A stretch of 19,208 nucleotides of DNA, from positions 1 through 19,208 of the forward strand of contig WVZH01000177.1 of assembly GCA_011772595.1 (NCBI GenBank), given 5' to 3'. Numbering within the stretch: the first letter of the stretch is position 1; each line of letters begins with the position of its first letter. Below, piece after piece: positions 6,701 to 14,747 of this stretch. The notes beneath the pieces are model-generated. The model was not told the origin of the DNA and did no database searches. It saw only the letters and a program-made list of their open reading frames with translations. This stretch comes from Anaerolineales bacterium. Lineage in GTDB: Bacteria > Chloroflexota > Anaerolineae > Anaerolineales > E44-bin32. A program made the translations under genes and the position numbers.

Positions 6701-7598
6701 TCACACCACGGAAGGGCAGATAGGGGTCGCCCACTCCGAAGTAAGCGCTGCACTCCCCGCTGACCGCCAATAAAGCTTCATGCAGTTTCATCGACCTTCG
6801 AGCGAAGGCGTCCATCAAGGCCGTCTTCCCTCTTCCAGGTCCGCCAGTGATGAAAACAAGCTGACCGAGGCCTCCCAACGCTCGTTCCAGAAAGCCATCC
6901 AGCTTGGTTAACTCCCGCTCGCGGCCGACAAATACGGGCATGGCAACTGGAGCCGCTTCTTCCTCCAGAAAGGCTGGGAGGCGAACTGGACCTGGTTGGA
7001 TCAGCATCTCAAACGGTAGCGCTTCCAACGACTTCAACGCCGGAAACTCGCATGGTAATCCCTCGAGAACGCATTGACGGATGCGTTCCGGCCGGCGGAT
7101 ATCCTTCAACCGATGTCGGCCCAGGTCGATCAGACTCACTCCTTCTGGCAGTTCATCCAGCACCAATGCCGCAGTCGTTTCCGAGAGCAGCACCTGACCC
7201 CCATGCCCCACATGGGCGATGCGAGCCGCCCGGTGCACGGCTATGCCCACGTATCCCTCTTCCCACGTGGAAGGCTCTCCGGTATGCAGCCCCATGCGTA
7301 TACGTACCTCGACCCCCTCCGGCCAATCGTGTGAAGAGATCGCCCGTTGCGCTTCGACCGCCGCCGACACCGCCTCCGTCGCTCGCGGGAAGGAATAGAA
7401 GAAGGCATCGCCCTGCGTGTCAACTTCTTTGCCATTCCACTTGGTGAAACAAGCGCGCAGGATCGTACACTGGTCAGCCAACAGCGTCGCATACGCATCG
7501 CCGAGCATTTTCAAGAGCTCGGTCGAGCCCTCAATATCCGTGAAAAGGAAAGTGACGGTCCCTTCGGGCAGCCCCTTTAGAATCTCTTCCGAGCCCAT
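3753..7598 (-). CDS. class III cyclase-like / AAA-type ATPase / TPR / SBP_bac_5 fusion protein (1281 aa)
   Basis: Residues about 13-178 are a class III nucleotide-cyclase homology domain of the FTDIEGST type. Metal-binding Asp21 and Asp64 are kept, but the substrate-specifying Lys position is Asp60 (VDTQGD) and the catalytic Asn is His122 (VHRAAR), so activity is doubtful. Residues about 222-560 are a MalT/AAA_16-like ATPase: Walker A GGPGRGKT 252-259, Walker B LILALDDLQWAD 406-417. A TPR-like helical region covers about 640-765. Residues about 775-1270 are a family 5 solute-binding domain (EPHTLDP, LFEGLV, WSDGSTLSAADFEYAWKR, YPDPDAILR, KPWVK). No signal peptide or membrane segment is seen, so the whole protein should be cytosolic. 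The ATG is preceded by GAGGTTAGGGGA. Its last ~20 residues diverge from the paralogues. Probable ligand sensor; ligand unknown. Confidence 0.9.
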   Translation of the reverse strand: MGSEEILKGLPEGTVTFLFTDIEGSTELLKMLGDAYATLLADQCTILRACFTKWNGKEVDTQGDAFFYSFPRATEAVSAAVEAQRAISSHDWPEGVEVRIRMGLHTGEPSTWEEGYVGIAVHRAARIAHVGHGGQVLLSETTAALVLDELPEGVSLIDLGRHRLKDIRRPERIRQCVLEGLPCEFPALKSLEALPFEMLIQPGPVRLPAFLEEEAAPVAMPVFVGRERELTKLDGFLERALGGLGQLVFITGGPGRGKTALMDAFARRSMKLHEALLAVSGECSAYFGVGDPYLPFRGVISMLAGDLEARWMAGGITREHAVRLWENMPATAQALVELGPNLIDTFVSGKSLVARARAAVEAGSNWLERLSKLSERDIGSLEGLEQKNLFEQCEDILAAIAEDHPLILALDDLQWADTASINLLIHLGRQLVGKRILILGAYRPEEVALGRGDGPHPMEKVLAEFKRQYGDVWIDLGETPEVEGHQFVVDFLGTEPNRLSADFQKALYEHTAGHPLFTVELLRDLQERGDLTTDDQGRWVEGSDLDWSVLPPRVEGVIEERIGRLEKELRDLLMIASVEGMSFTAQVVSKVRKVEERRVVSQLSQELVKKHHLISEMGILEGLDQRLYQYRFRHFLFQQHLYHAMGDFERVELHGEVGAVLEELYGERASEIAPRLAHHFTEAGEPERAIDYLIQAGDQARMVYANAEAIETYQRALAILEKEGAGERVAQTLMKLGLVYTADFQPAKAKKAYDRAFELWEIQRKVSERPEPSIPVNVFRMAIWEPHTLDPGRATDDESSFMIGQLFEGLVSIDPEYNVLPAAASRWEVLGGGKRYIFHIREDLLWSDGSTLSAADFEYAWKRNLGIRKHPHGSKHLYVIENARSYGEGEISDPDIVGVNALDDLTLEVRLELPIPYLPFLMAHSIAAPLRQKTLESENQPWTSAENLVSNGPFYLAEFRPGERLVLQRNPFYRGRFPGNVNRVECSIITDYSLAFEAYERGALDAIDMIASDLGTMARARRLYPEEFSFTPHLSTFYLTFRTNRSPFDDVRIRHAFAHAVDRETLVREASQGAYLPALGGVVPPGMPGHSMGIGLAHDPDLARNLLAEAGYPGGRGFPRVSWIHAFSPKDNPIIPLLRQAWRSHLDLDIEPLSVSWKEFFKRREQDPWDLALSAWSADYPDPDAILRLAFHSTEGINPPRWQNSRFDDLVEEAMSILDQEQRLELYREADRILVAEEAAILPIYYAQGRKLIKPWVKMPLVTPVMLKLKEVVVQRENLER
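7346..7559. repeat. 214-bp segment near-identical to 14463-14676 (copy A)
   Basis: It covers codons 14-84 of the 1281-aa gene, in the cyclase-like domain. Against 14463-14676 I count by hand about 15 mismatches over 214 ungapped positions (about 93% identity). These include an exact run of about 52 bp at the end nearest the start codon and one of about 39 bp in the middle. The rest of the two genes is much less alike. Confidence 0.8.
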
Positions 7599-7633
7599 TC
7601 CCCTAACCTCTTATACTGTTCATGGTCCGATGT

Positions 7634-10600
7634 CTACTGCGGATCGATAATGATGTCTGTACTATAAAAGCGAAAAATTGTCGAAAGTGGAAATCTTCTA
7701 ACCCAAGGCTTGATCAATAAATGGGCCTGCATATATGTGAGTGGCATAACCGGCGCCTCTTCTATGAGAATCCTTTCAGCTTCTTGATACAGTTTGATAC
7801 GCTCCGACTGATCTAACCTTCTCCTTGCACGCTCTATCAGATGGTCGTAGGTGTCATTCTTCCAACCGGTATATTGTTCGATGGTGCTTGTTCTAAGAAA
7901 ACTGTCGGGGTCGGGATAATCAGCCGTCCAACTGCACGAAAATATGTTGGGCGGGTCTTTCTCCAAACGACTTATGAATGCACGCCACTTAAGTGAATGG
8001 GATATGATCTCCACGTCTAATGTATTCTTCCAATGATCAACTAACCATGACCACCACCTTTGTCGGGAATGAGGAAAAGCCTCAACCATGCCCTCCACCT
8101 TGGGGAAGTTGCTACCCTTGGAATAACCGGGTTCAAAAAGGAGCTCTTGCGCTCGCACGGGGTCATATGGAAGACCGATAGTCGCAGAATGCCCCGGCAT
8201 CCCGGGTGGTATGAACCCGCCCGTTGCCGGTTTCTTGCCACCTTTCAAGATGACATTCGCATATTCTTCCCGGTCTGTTGCGAGCACAAACGCCCGTCGA
8301 ATACGTACATCATCAAATGGTGGACATCTCACATTGAAACCGATGAAAAACGTTGTTAATGTCGGTAAGAAGACATATTCTTCAGGATGCTTCCTCTTGC
8401 TACGATCTAGATCGTTGTAGGAAAGTGGGACGATGTCCAGTTCATCAGATTCATACATTTCAAGATTACTCGAAGATGATGGGAAAACCAATTCCACCTG
8501 CTCCAAGTTTCCCCTGAATCTGCCATGGTATTTAGGGTTTCGGGACAGGACGATCCGTTTTCCAACATCCCAGTTGTCAAGCAAGAAGGGTCCATTGGTG
8601 ACGATCTTGTCTACATCTGTCCAATCATCACCGTGCTTCCTAACAACATGTCTCGGCAAGGGAAAGGTAGCGCAATCAGCAATTAAGTGAAGTAGATGTC
8701 CTGTAGGTTGCTCTAAATCCACACTCAAGGTCGTAGCATCAAGAGCTTGAACACCAACACAGTTGGGATCGGATACTTCCCCGAGGTTGTAAGATTTAGC
8801 TCCCTGAATCTCATAAAGCAATTTGGCGTTCACGGATTGCGTTGCGGGGTCCAATACACGTTTCCAAGCGAACTCGAAATCCGCTGCTGTCACTAGACCT
8901 CCGTCGCTCCAAAGTACGTCATCTCGAAGTTTAAAGATCCATTTGCGTCCCTGATTTAAGATTTCCCAACCGATAGCGACGTCAGGAACAATGCTCATGT
9001 CGGGTCTTAGTTCTACTAGCCCACTAAACAAGTGAGCAATCACGATCTCTGCATTTTTGGTTTGACCCAAGCTTGGATCCAGTGTGTGAGGTTCACCTAT
9101 CGGAAATCTAAAAACCTGTCTACTAAGCCGTGTTGAGCTAATAAGTTCAACCTCGTCACGCTGTTGCCGTAGCGAGAATGCCTCTTCAAAAGCCTGATTC
9201 GCACTTCGGAAATCAAGAGCTGTCTGAAAGGTTAGCCCCAGCTTCATCAAGGTCCGTGCTGCTCGTTCGAACTCGCGCTTCTCTTTTAGAAACTCCAACG
9301 CTTGCTGGTAATGAGATATTGCCTCCTCGTGAGCATAAGATACACGCGCCTTATCCCCTGCTTTCTGAAGATACTCGATGGCCTTGTCCGTTTCTCCCGC
9401 CTCGGCGTAATGGTGGGCCAACTGTACCGTGATCGCCTCCGTCTCACCGGCATAGAGCTCCTCCAACACCCTCCCTACTTCGCCATGCATCGTCCGCCGT
9501 TCCGCCGCGCTCAGGTCGTTGTACAGGAACCGTTGAAAGAGCAGGTGTGTGAAGCGATAACGTGACAGGTAATGTTCCCCCACCCTGGCCTCATCCTGAG
9601 CTCGCACCAGGTGGTGCTTTTTCTCCAGCTCTCTGGAAAGCCTCTTGATCAGTTTCCTCTCACCAACCTGCTGTACCCTGGCCACCACCTGTGCAGTGAA
9701 GTCCTCCCCCTCCACGCTGGCGATGTTCAGTGTCTCTCTCAGCGCCTCCTCCAATCGTCCGATGCGCTCCTCGATCACCCCCTCCACCCGGGCGGGCAAT
9801 ACGCTCCAGTCCAGTTCTCTTCCTTCCACCCAGCGGCTTTCCTCGTCCAGGATCAAATCGCCACGCTCCTGTAGGTCCCGCAGCAGCTCGATGGTGAAAA
9901 GCGGATGCCCCCCTGTGTGCATGAACAAGGCCTTCCGAAAGCCTTCCGACAGCCGGTTCGGCTCGCTGTCCAGGTACGACTCTACGAAGGATCGCCCCTC
10001 CTCATCCTGCACTGTGCCCAGGTCGATCCAGGCATCCCCATATTGACGCTTCAGTTCCGCCAACACCGGTTGCAGCGGGTGTGGTTCATAGCCTCGACCC
10101 AGCGCAACCTCCTCCGGGCGGTAGGCCCCCACGATCAGGATGCGTCGTCCCGCCAATCGTCTTCCCAGGTGGAATAGCAGGCTGATCGAAGCGCTGTCCG
10201 CCCACTGCAGGTCGTCCAGCACCAGCACCAGAGGATTTCTCTCCGCGATCTCGGCTAGCACTACCTCAACCTGGTCGAAGAGATTTCGCTGATCGAGCCC
10301 ACTCGATGAGGGGCGTTCACCTTCGGTATACGTTGCCAGCCGTTCGATCCATGGTGCGCTCCCCTCTACCGCACGCCGTACCCGACTCAGCAGCCCCCTC
10401 CCGGTGACGAAGACGTCGATCAGGTCGGGACCCACTTCGACGACCTCCCGCGCCACAACCGGCATCGCCTCCCAAAGCCTTGTTGCTTCCCGGCGCGCGA
10501 TTCTCCTCGCAGCCCACCGTGATTCCAGGTCGCCAGTCAGCATCCTCATGATCTGCCGGAAGGGCAGGTAGGGATCCCCCATCCCTGTATAGGCGCTGCA

Positions 10601-11461
10601 CTCACCCCACACCACGAGCAGGTCGGCCCTCGCTTCTGAAGCCCGTCGCGAAAAAGCTTCCAAGAGAGCGGTCTTCCCGCGACCCGGACCTCCGATGACG
10701 AAAGCCAACCCACCCTGACCATCCAACGCCTTTTGGAGGAATCCGTCCAGTTCCTCCAATTCACACTCTCGCCCTACGAACACGGGCGCCGGGGCCTCTT
10801 CCATCTCTTCCAGGAATGACGGGAGCTTCACCGGTCCCATATTGATGGGCACTTCAGGTGGCAGTGCTTCGAGCGAATTCAGTGGCGGGAACTCCGCCGG
10901 GAGCCCTTCGATGTCAAGCTGGTGGATCCGCTCCGGACGGCGCATGTCTTTCAAACGATGTCGCCCCAGATTGAGCAGACTCACTCCACCAGGCAGCTCA
11001 TCGCGTACCAATGGCGTCGTCGTCTCTGAAAGCAGCACCTGAGCACCATGCCCCACATGGGCTATGCGTGCCGCTCGGTGCACGTCAACCCCCACATAAC
11101 CTTCCTGGCTGATCTCAAGCGGCTCCCCCGTGTGAAGCCCCATGCGCACACGAACCTCCTCACCCTCCGGCCAAGCGTGTTCCGCCAACGCCCGCTGGGC
11201 TTCGACCGCCGCCTTTACCGCATCAGTGGCGCGGGGGAAGGCGACAAAAAAGGCGTCACCCTGCGTGTCCACCTCGTGGCCGTTCCACTTCTTAAAAGCG
11301 CCGCGTAGGATCTCACGCTGGTCGGCCAGCAAGATGGTGTATTGCTCACGCAGTCGCTCCAACAGCTCGGTAGAGCCCTCGATATCTGTGAATAGAAAGG
11401 TGACCGTGCCGCCCGGTAGCAAGGGGAGGGGTACTTCGGATTTCCTCACTCGATTTCTCAC
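7634..11461 (-). CDS. class III cyclase-like / AAA-type ATPase / TPR / SBP_bac_5 fusion protein (1275 aa)
   Basis: Same architecture as the 1281-aa neighbour downstream and clearly its paralogue. The cyclase-like domain at about 18-184 has Asp26 and Asp69 kept, Asp65 at the usual Lys position and His128 at the usual Asn (VHRAAR). The ATPase at about 228-565 has Walker A GGPGRGKT 257-264 and Walker B LVLVLDDLQW 411-420. A TPR-like stretch covers about 650-775, and an SBP_bac_5 domain about 785-1270 (EPHTLDP, LFSGLVEL, WSDGGLVTAADFEFAWKR, PPGMPGH, YPDPDSFLR, KPWVRR). It has no signal peptide or membrane helix. The start is a GTG with only a distant AAAGGATC, and a second in-frame GTG four codons in is possible. 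Its stop is 35 bp before the next gene. The upstream gap of 170 bp is the largest between complete array members and could hold its own promoter. Confidence 0.9.
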   Translation of the reverse strand: MRNRVRKSEVPLPLLPGGTVTFLFTDIEGSTELLERLREQYTILLADQREILRGAFKKWNGHEVDTQGDAFFVAFPRATDAVKAAVEAQRALAEHAWPEGEEVRVRMGLHTGEPLEISQEGYVGVDVHRAARIAHVGHGAQVLLSETTTPLVRDELPGGVSLLNLGRHRLKDMRRPERIHQLDIEGLPAEFPPLNSLEALPPEVPINMGPVKLPSFLEEMEEAPAPVFVGRECELEELDGFLQKALDGQGGLAFVIGGPGRGKTALLEAFSRRASEARADLLVVWGECSAYTGMGDPYLPFRQIMRMLTGDLESRWAARRIARREATRLWEAMPVVAREVVEVGPDLIDVFVTGRGLLSRVRRAVEGSAPWIERLATYTEGERPSSSGLDQRNLFDQVEVVLAEIAERNPLVLVLDDLQWADSASISLLFHLGRRLAGRRILIVGAYRPEEVALGRGYEPHPLQPVLAELKRQYGDAWIDLGTVQDEEGRSFVESYLDSEPNRLSEGFRKALFMHTGGHPLFTIELLRDLQERGDLILDEESRWVEGRELDWSVLPARVEGVIEERIGRLEEALRETLNIASVEGEDFTAQVVARVQQVGERKLIKRLSRELEKKHHLVRAQDEARVGEHYLSRYRFTHLLFQRFLYNDLSAAERRTMHGEVGRVLEELYAGETEAITVQLAHHYAEAGETDKAIEYLQKAGDKARVSYAHEEAISHYQQALEFLKEKREFERAARTLMKLGLTFQTALDFRSANQAFEEAFSLRQQRDEVELISSTRLSRQVFRFPIGEPHTLDPSLGQTKNAEIVIAHLFSGLVELRPDMSIVPDVAIGWEILNQGRKWIFKLRDDVLWSDGGLVTAADFEFAWKRVLDPATQSVNAKLLYEIQGAKSYNLGEVSDPNCVGVQALDATTLSVDLEQPTGHLLHLIADCATFPLPRHVVRKHGDDWTDVDKIVTNGPFLLDNWDVGKRIVLSRNPKYHGRFRGNLEQVELVFPSSSSNLEMYESDELDIVPLSYNDLDRSKRKHPEEYVFLPTLTTFFIGFNVRCPPFDDVRIRRAFVLATDREEYANVILKGGKKPATGGFIPPGMPGHSATIGLPYDPVRAQELLFEPGYSKGSNFPKVEGMVEAFPHSRQRWWSWLVDHWKNTLDVEIISHSLKWRAFISRLEKDPPNIFSCSWTADYPDPDSFLRTSTIEQYTGWKNDTYDHLIERARRRLDQSERIKLYQEAERILIEEAPVMPLTYMQAHLLIKPWVRRFPLSTIFRFYSTDIIIDPQ

Positions 11462-11631
11462 TGTGTTATTAATAAGATCCTTTGACGAAAATCTGTTTGA
11501 ATCCTCAGCACCAAACCGATCTCACTTCTGGAACCCTCGGAACATAACCCAACCTTTGTGTTCAAGTTGGTTTCGAACTCTCAGATTGAAGGAGCCAAGA
11601 TGTATTACCGCAACACCCACGTCACTCCGAT

Positions 11632-14600
11632 CTACTGCTCACTCTCCATAGCCAGATCAACCACTTGATCAACGGTCAATTCACGGCATTCATGCTGGGC
11701 AGCTATGAATGCAGCTTCACCGAGCTCCTGCTGTAGCATCGTCTTCCAATTCTCCTGCTTGATGCGATCGACCGGCGCTTGAGGGACGCCTATCGAAACA
11801 CGCAGGCGATCGGCAGCCGAAGATAGGATCGCGGCACGCTCAAATTCCTTTCGTGCCTCAGCTAACACCGCTAACCCATCCAGGCTCGTGGCAATTCCCT
11901 CTCGATTCTCGTGTTGGCGTTCCATATCTAAACTCGCCAAGAGATGCTCGCATGCCAATTCCATATCACCTTGAGCGAGATTCACAAGTCCGAGCAAACG
12001 GGTGGCTTGAGCTTCAATTTGCCAATAACCAATTTCACGCGCTAGGCTCAAGCTCTCCAAGATGAACGAAATCGCACTGGAATGATCTCCCTGGTCACGC
12101 GCCACTCGCCCCAACCCGGCTAAGGTGTCCGAAACACATCCTTTGTCGCCGATGGTCCGAAAACTTGCCAACGCTTCTTCATATAGCGCGCGAGCATGCG
12201 CCGAATTCCCCTGTGCGCGCTCCAGTTCTCCCAAGCATCTCAATTGGGTCGCGACGCCGTGAACATCCTTCAAATCCTCATATAATGCCCTGCTCTCTTC
12301 AAACCTGCTTTTAGCTTTGTCGTAATCGCCTAGGCGTAATGTGATGTGACCAATGTTCCACAATGCGCCAGCAATTTCCCGCGTATCACCCACCTGGCGG
12401 AATAGGGAGAGGCTCTCTTCAAAGAGCAAGATCGCCTGTGTGAAATCATATCGATCAGAGGCTATCTTTGCTAGTGGACCGAGTGCTGAGGCGATCCCTC
12501 CTTTGTCGCCGATCTCTCGCCACAGTTCAAGACTCTCAGAGCATCTCGCTTCCACCAATTCAACATCGTCTCCTAATAAGGCAAGCAAGTAACCCAATCC
12601 GTCAAGCGACCGGGCCATTCCTGGCTTGTACTCCAATTGGCGAGCTAGTCCCAACCCCTGCTTATATAACTGACGAGATTCAGGGACGTCACCTTGGCGC
12701 GCCGCAAGCCACGCCGCTCCAACCAAAGCGTCTACGCGCTCCTCTACGGGTGAATCATCGACCTCCAGGACCTTTTGAAACCATCTCCGCCCCTCACTCA
12801 CATACCCATGTGTATCCCAGAACAGCCACAGTACGCTTGCCAGCCTAAGTCCTGATTGGGCCGCCTCAGTACTTCCCGCCGTCTTTGCCTCAGCCTGTCC
12901 CAGAAACCAATCCAACGCGGCGCGGAGGTTGTTATGCTCGCACTCCAGGATCTCCAGCCACACCCCTTGTTCGGGACCTCGGAGCTTGGGCTTGGCTTCC
13001 ACTGCCACCTCAAGGAAGTAATTCGCATACCGCTCTCGAACCCCTTCCTCTTGACCACTCTCCACGAGCTTATCGAGAGCAAATTCCCTAATCATCTTCA
13101 ACATGATGAAGCGCGGTTCACCTTCCAAACCGTTATCGTGCCGCAGAAGGCTCTTATCAAGTAGGGAGGTGATGCCCTCCATCACCTCAAAATCGTCTGT
13201 CCTCTGTGTGCTGTACCCCGACTTACTCGCTGGCACACAACACACAGCATGTGCTGCGGGTAGGGTGAACCCCCCGGCGAAAACGGACAGGCTCCGGAAC
13301 AGCTCTTGTTCCGTTCCATCCAGCAGTGCATAACTCCAATCAATCGCCGCGTGCAATGTATAGTGGCGCTCGGGAGCATCTCTCGCGCCGCGGGTCAACA
13401 AGCGCAGCGAGGCGCCTCCATCCGACTCCACCAGCCGTTCGAGCATCGTACTCGGAGGAAGCACTTTGACTCTCGCCGCAGCCAACTCGATGGATAATGG
13501 CAAGCCATCCAGTTGCAAACAAATCTCAGTTACCTGCTGCGCATTCTCCTCCGTTATGGAAAAATCAGGTTTAACCGCTTGAGCTCGTTGGGCAAATAAT
13601 TCCACCGCCGGGCTCTGTGAAAGCAATTCGACCGGTGGGATTTGGGAGAAATCGGGGACCGCCAATGGCTGGACGGGGCATTCGTGCTCAACACGAAGGT
13701 GTAATGCCTCGCGGCTGGTGATCAGGAACTTAATTCGCGAGCAGGTCTCTAAAAGTTCCGCCAGCTCTGGGGCCGCCTCAATCACATGTTCAAAATTATC
13801 CAATAAATGCAGTTGCTTCTTGTCCCGCAAGAACTCCTTGAGAGTTTCAAGGATCGGCTGGCTTCCGTGCTCACGAACAGTCAAGGTTTTGGCAACTGTC
13901 GAGCACACCAGGCTCGGATCCGAAATCGGCGCCAAGGGTACGAAAAATACACCGTCCGGGAATTCGTCAGCCAGTTCAGCGGCTAGCTGCATACCCAAGC
14001 GGGTTTTACCAATCCCACCAGGTCCAGTCAGTGTCAGCAGACGTACCTCTGGTCGCAGCATTTGGTCTCGAGCATTTGCCAGGTCCTCTTCCCGGCCAAG
14101 TAGGGGCGTCGGCTGAATCGGCAGGTTGTTGGGATGGGCATCGAGCGAATTAAGAGGTGGGTAGTCCGCAGGCAACTCTGGGATGACCAATTGATGAAGA
14201 GGTTCAGGGCGGAGAAGGTCTTTCAGACGGTGATCCCCCAGATCACGAAGGCCCACACCCTCAGGCAGCTCATTTCTAACCAGTGCTGCAGTCGTCTCGG
14301 AGAGCAACGCCTGCCCACCATGCCCTACATGGCAGATGCGCGCAGCCCGATGAACATCAATCCCAACGTAGCCTGTCGCTCCAATCTGGGGCTCGCCGGT
14401 GTGGAGACCCATGCGGACGTGAACTTCGGCGTCTTCAGGCCAGGTGTACGCTGCGATAGCGAGTTGCGCCTCGACCGCCGCCGAAACCGCCTCCGTTGCT
14501 CGTGGGAAGGAGTAGAAGAAGGCATCCCCCTGCGTGTCGACCTCTTTGCCATTCCACTTGGTGAAACAAGCGCGCAGGATCTCACGCTGGTCCCCCAACA

Positions 14601-14712
14601 GAGTCGCATACGCATCGCCGAGCGTTTTCAAGAGCTCGGTCGAGCCCTCAATATCCGTGAAAAGGAAAGTGACGGTGCCTGCTGGAAGGTCTTTTAACGT
14701 CTCCCAAGCCAT
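11632..14712 (-). CDS. class III cyclase-like / NB-ARC-type ATPase / TPR protein (1026 aa)
   Basis: The cyclase-like domain at about 12-180 keeps Asp20 and Asp63 but has Asp59 and His121 at the usual Lys and Asn positions. The ATPase at about 200-440 is of the NB-ARC/AfsR-like class, unlike the other array members: Walker A GPGGIGKT 230-237, Walker B LHLLDNFEHV 301-310, then LITSREAL and GLPLSIELAAARVKVL. From about 560 to 930 it has many TPR-type repeats (GLARQLEYKPGMARSLDGLG, AGALWNIGHITLRLGDYDKA). The end resembles the terminal helix of similar LuxR/AfsR-like STAND proteins. No SBP domain and no DNA-binding domain are present. ATG start with GAGG 8 nt upstream. Its first ~83 codons are nearly identical in DNA to the 1281-aa gene. 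It may signal with or regulate the SBP-bearing proteins (inference). Confidence 0.9.
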   Translation of the reverse strand: MAWETLKDLPAGTVTFLFTDIEGSTELLKTLGDAYATLLGDQREILRACFTKWNGKEVDTQGDAFFYSFPRATEAVSAAVEAQLAIAAYTWPEDAEVHVRMGLHTGEPQIGATGYVGIDVHRAARICHVGHGGQALLSETTAALVRNELPEGVGLRDLGDHRLKDLLRPEPLHQLVIPELPADYPPLNSLDAHPNNLPIQPTPLLGREEDLANARDQMLRPEVRLLTLTGPGGIGKTRLGMQLAAELADEFPDGVFFVPLAPISDPSLVCSTVAKTLTVREHGSQPILETLKEFLRDKKQLHLLDNFEHVIEAAPELAELLETCSRIKFLITSREALHLRVEHECPVQPLAVPDFSQIPPVELLSQSPAVELFAQRAQAVKPDFSITEENAQQVTEICLQLDGLPLSIELAAARVKVLPPSTMLERLVESDGGASLRLLTRGARDAPERHYTLHAAIDWSYALLDGTEQELFRSLSVFAGGFTLPAAHAVCCVPASKSGYSTQRTDDFEVMEGITSLLDKSLLRHDNGLEGEPRFIMLKMIREFALDKLVESGQEEGVRERYANYFLEVAVEAKPKLRGPEQGVWLEILECEHNNLRAALDWFLGQAEAKTAGSTEAAQSGLRLASVLWLFWDTHGYVSEGRRWFQKVLEVDDSPVEERVDALVGAAWLAARQGDVPESRQLYKQGLGLARQLEYKPGMARSLDGLGYLLALLGDDVELVEARCSESLELWREIGDKGGIASALGPLAKIASDRYDFTQAILLFEESLSLFRQVGDTREIAGALWNIGHITLRLGDYDKAKSRFEESRALYEDLKDVHGVATQLRCLGELERAQGNSAHARALYEEALASFRTIGDKGCVSDTLAGLGRVARDQGDHSSAISFILESLSLAREIGYWQIEAQATRLLGLVNLAQGDMELACEHLLASLDMERQHENREGIATSLDGLAVLAEARKEFERAAILSSAADRLRVSIGVPQAPVDRIKQENWKTMLQQELGEAAFIAAQHECRELTVDQVVDLAMESEQ
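14463..14676. repeat. 214-bp segment near-identical to 7346-7559 (copy B)
   Basis: This is the partner of the segment in the 1281-aa gene and covers codons 13-83 of the 1026-aa gene. The two are direct repeats about 7.1 kb apart with the 1275-aa gene between them, whose matching region is clearly more divergent. This suggests recent gene conversion or module swapping rather than the last tandem duplication of whole genes. Confidence 0.8.
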
Positions 14713-14747
14713 TACCGCAGCCTCATCAAGTCGTCAAATATACCCAA

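Noticed and set aside
3753..7598. Ordinary ABC importer operon
   Set aside because: No permease or transporter ATPase gene is present, and the solute-binding domains are internal to large cytosolic proteins with MalT-like or NB-ARC-like signalling ATPases rather than ABC signature motifs.
14134..14697. 187-codon plus-strand frame opposite the cyclase domain (similar ones at 7052-7447 and 11142-11651)
   Set aside because: These are antisense shadows that recur wherever the conserved cyclase domain is read backwards; the minus-strand product has clear domain motifs and the antisense ones have none.
7634..14712. Mobile element or CRISPR explanation for the repeated DNA
   Set aside because: Repeats lie inside intact, in-frame coding domains with no terminal inverted repeats, transposase gene, or regular spacer pattern; paralogy with gene conversion explains them better.
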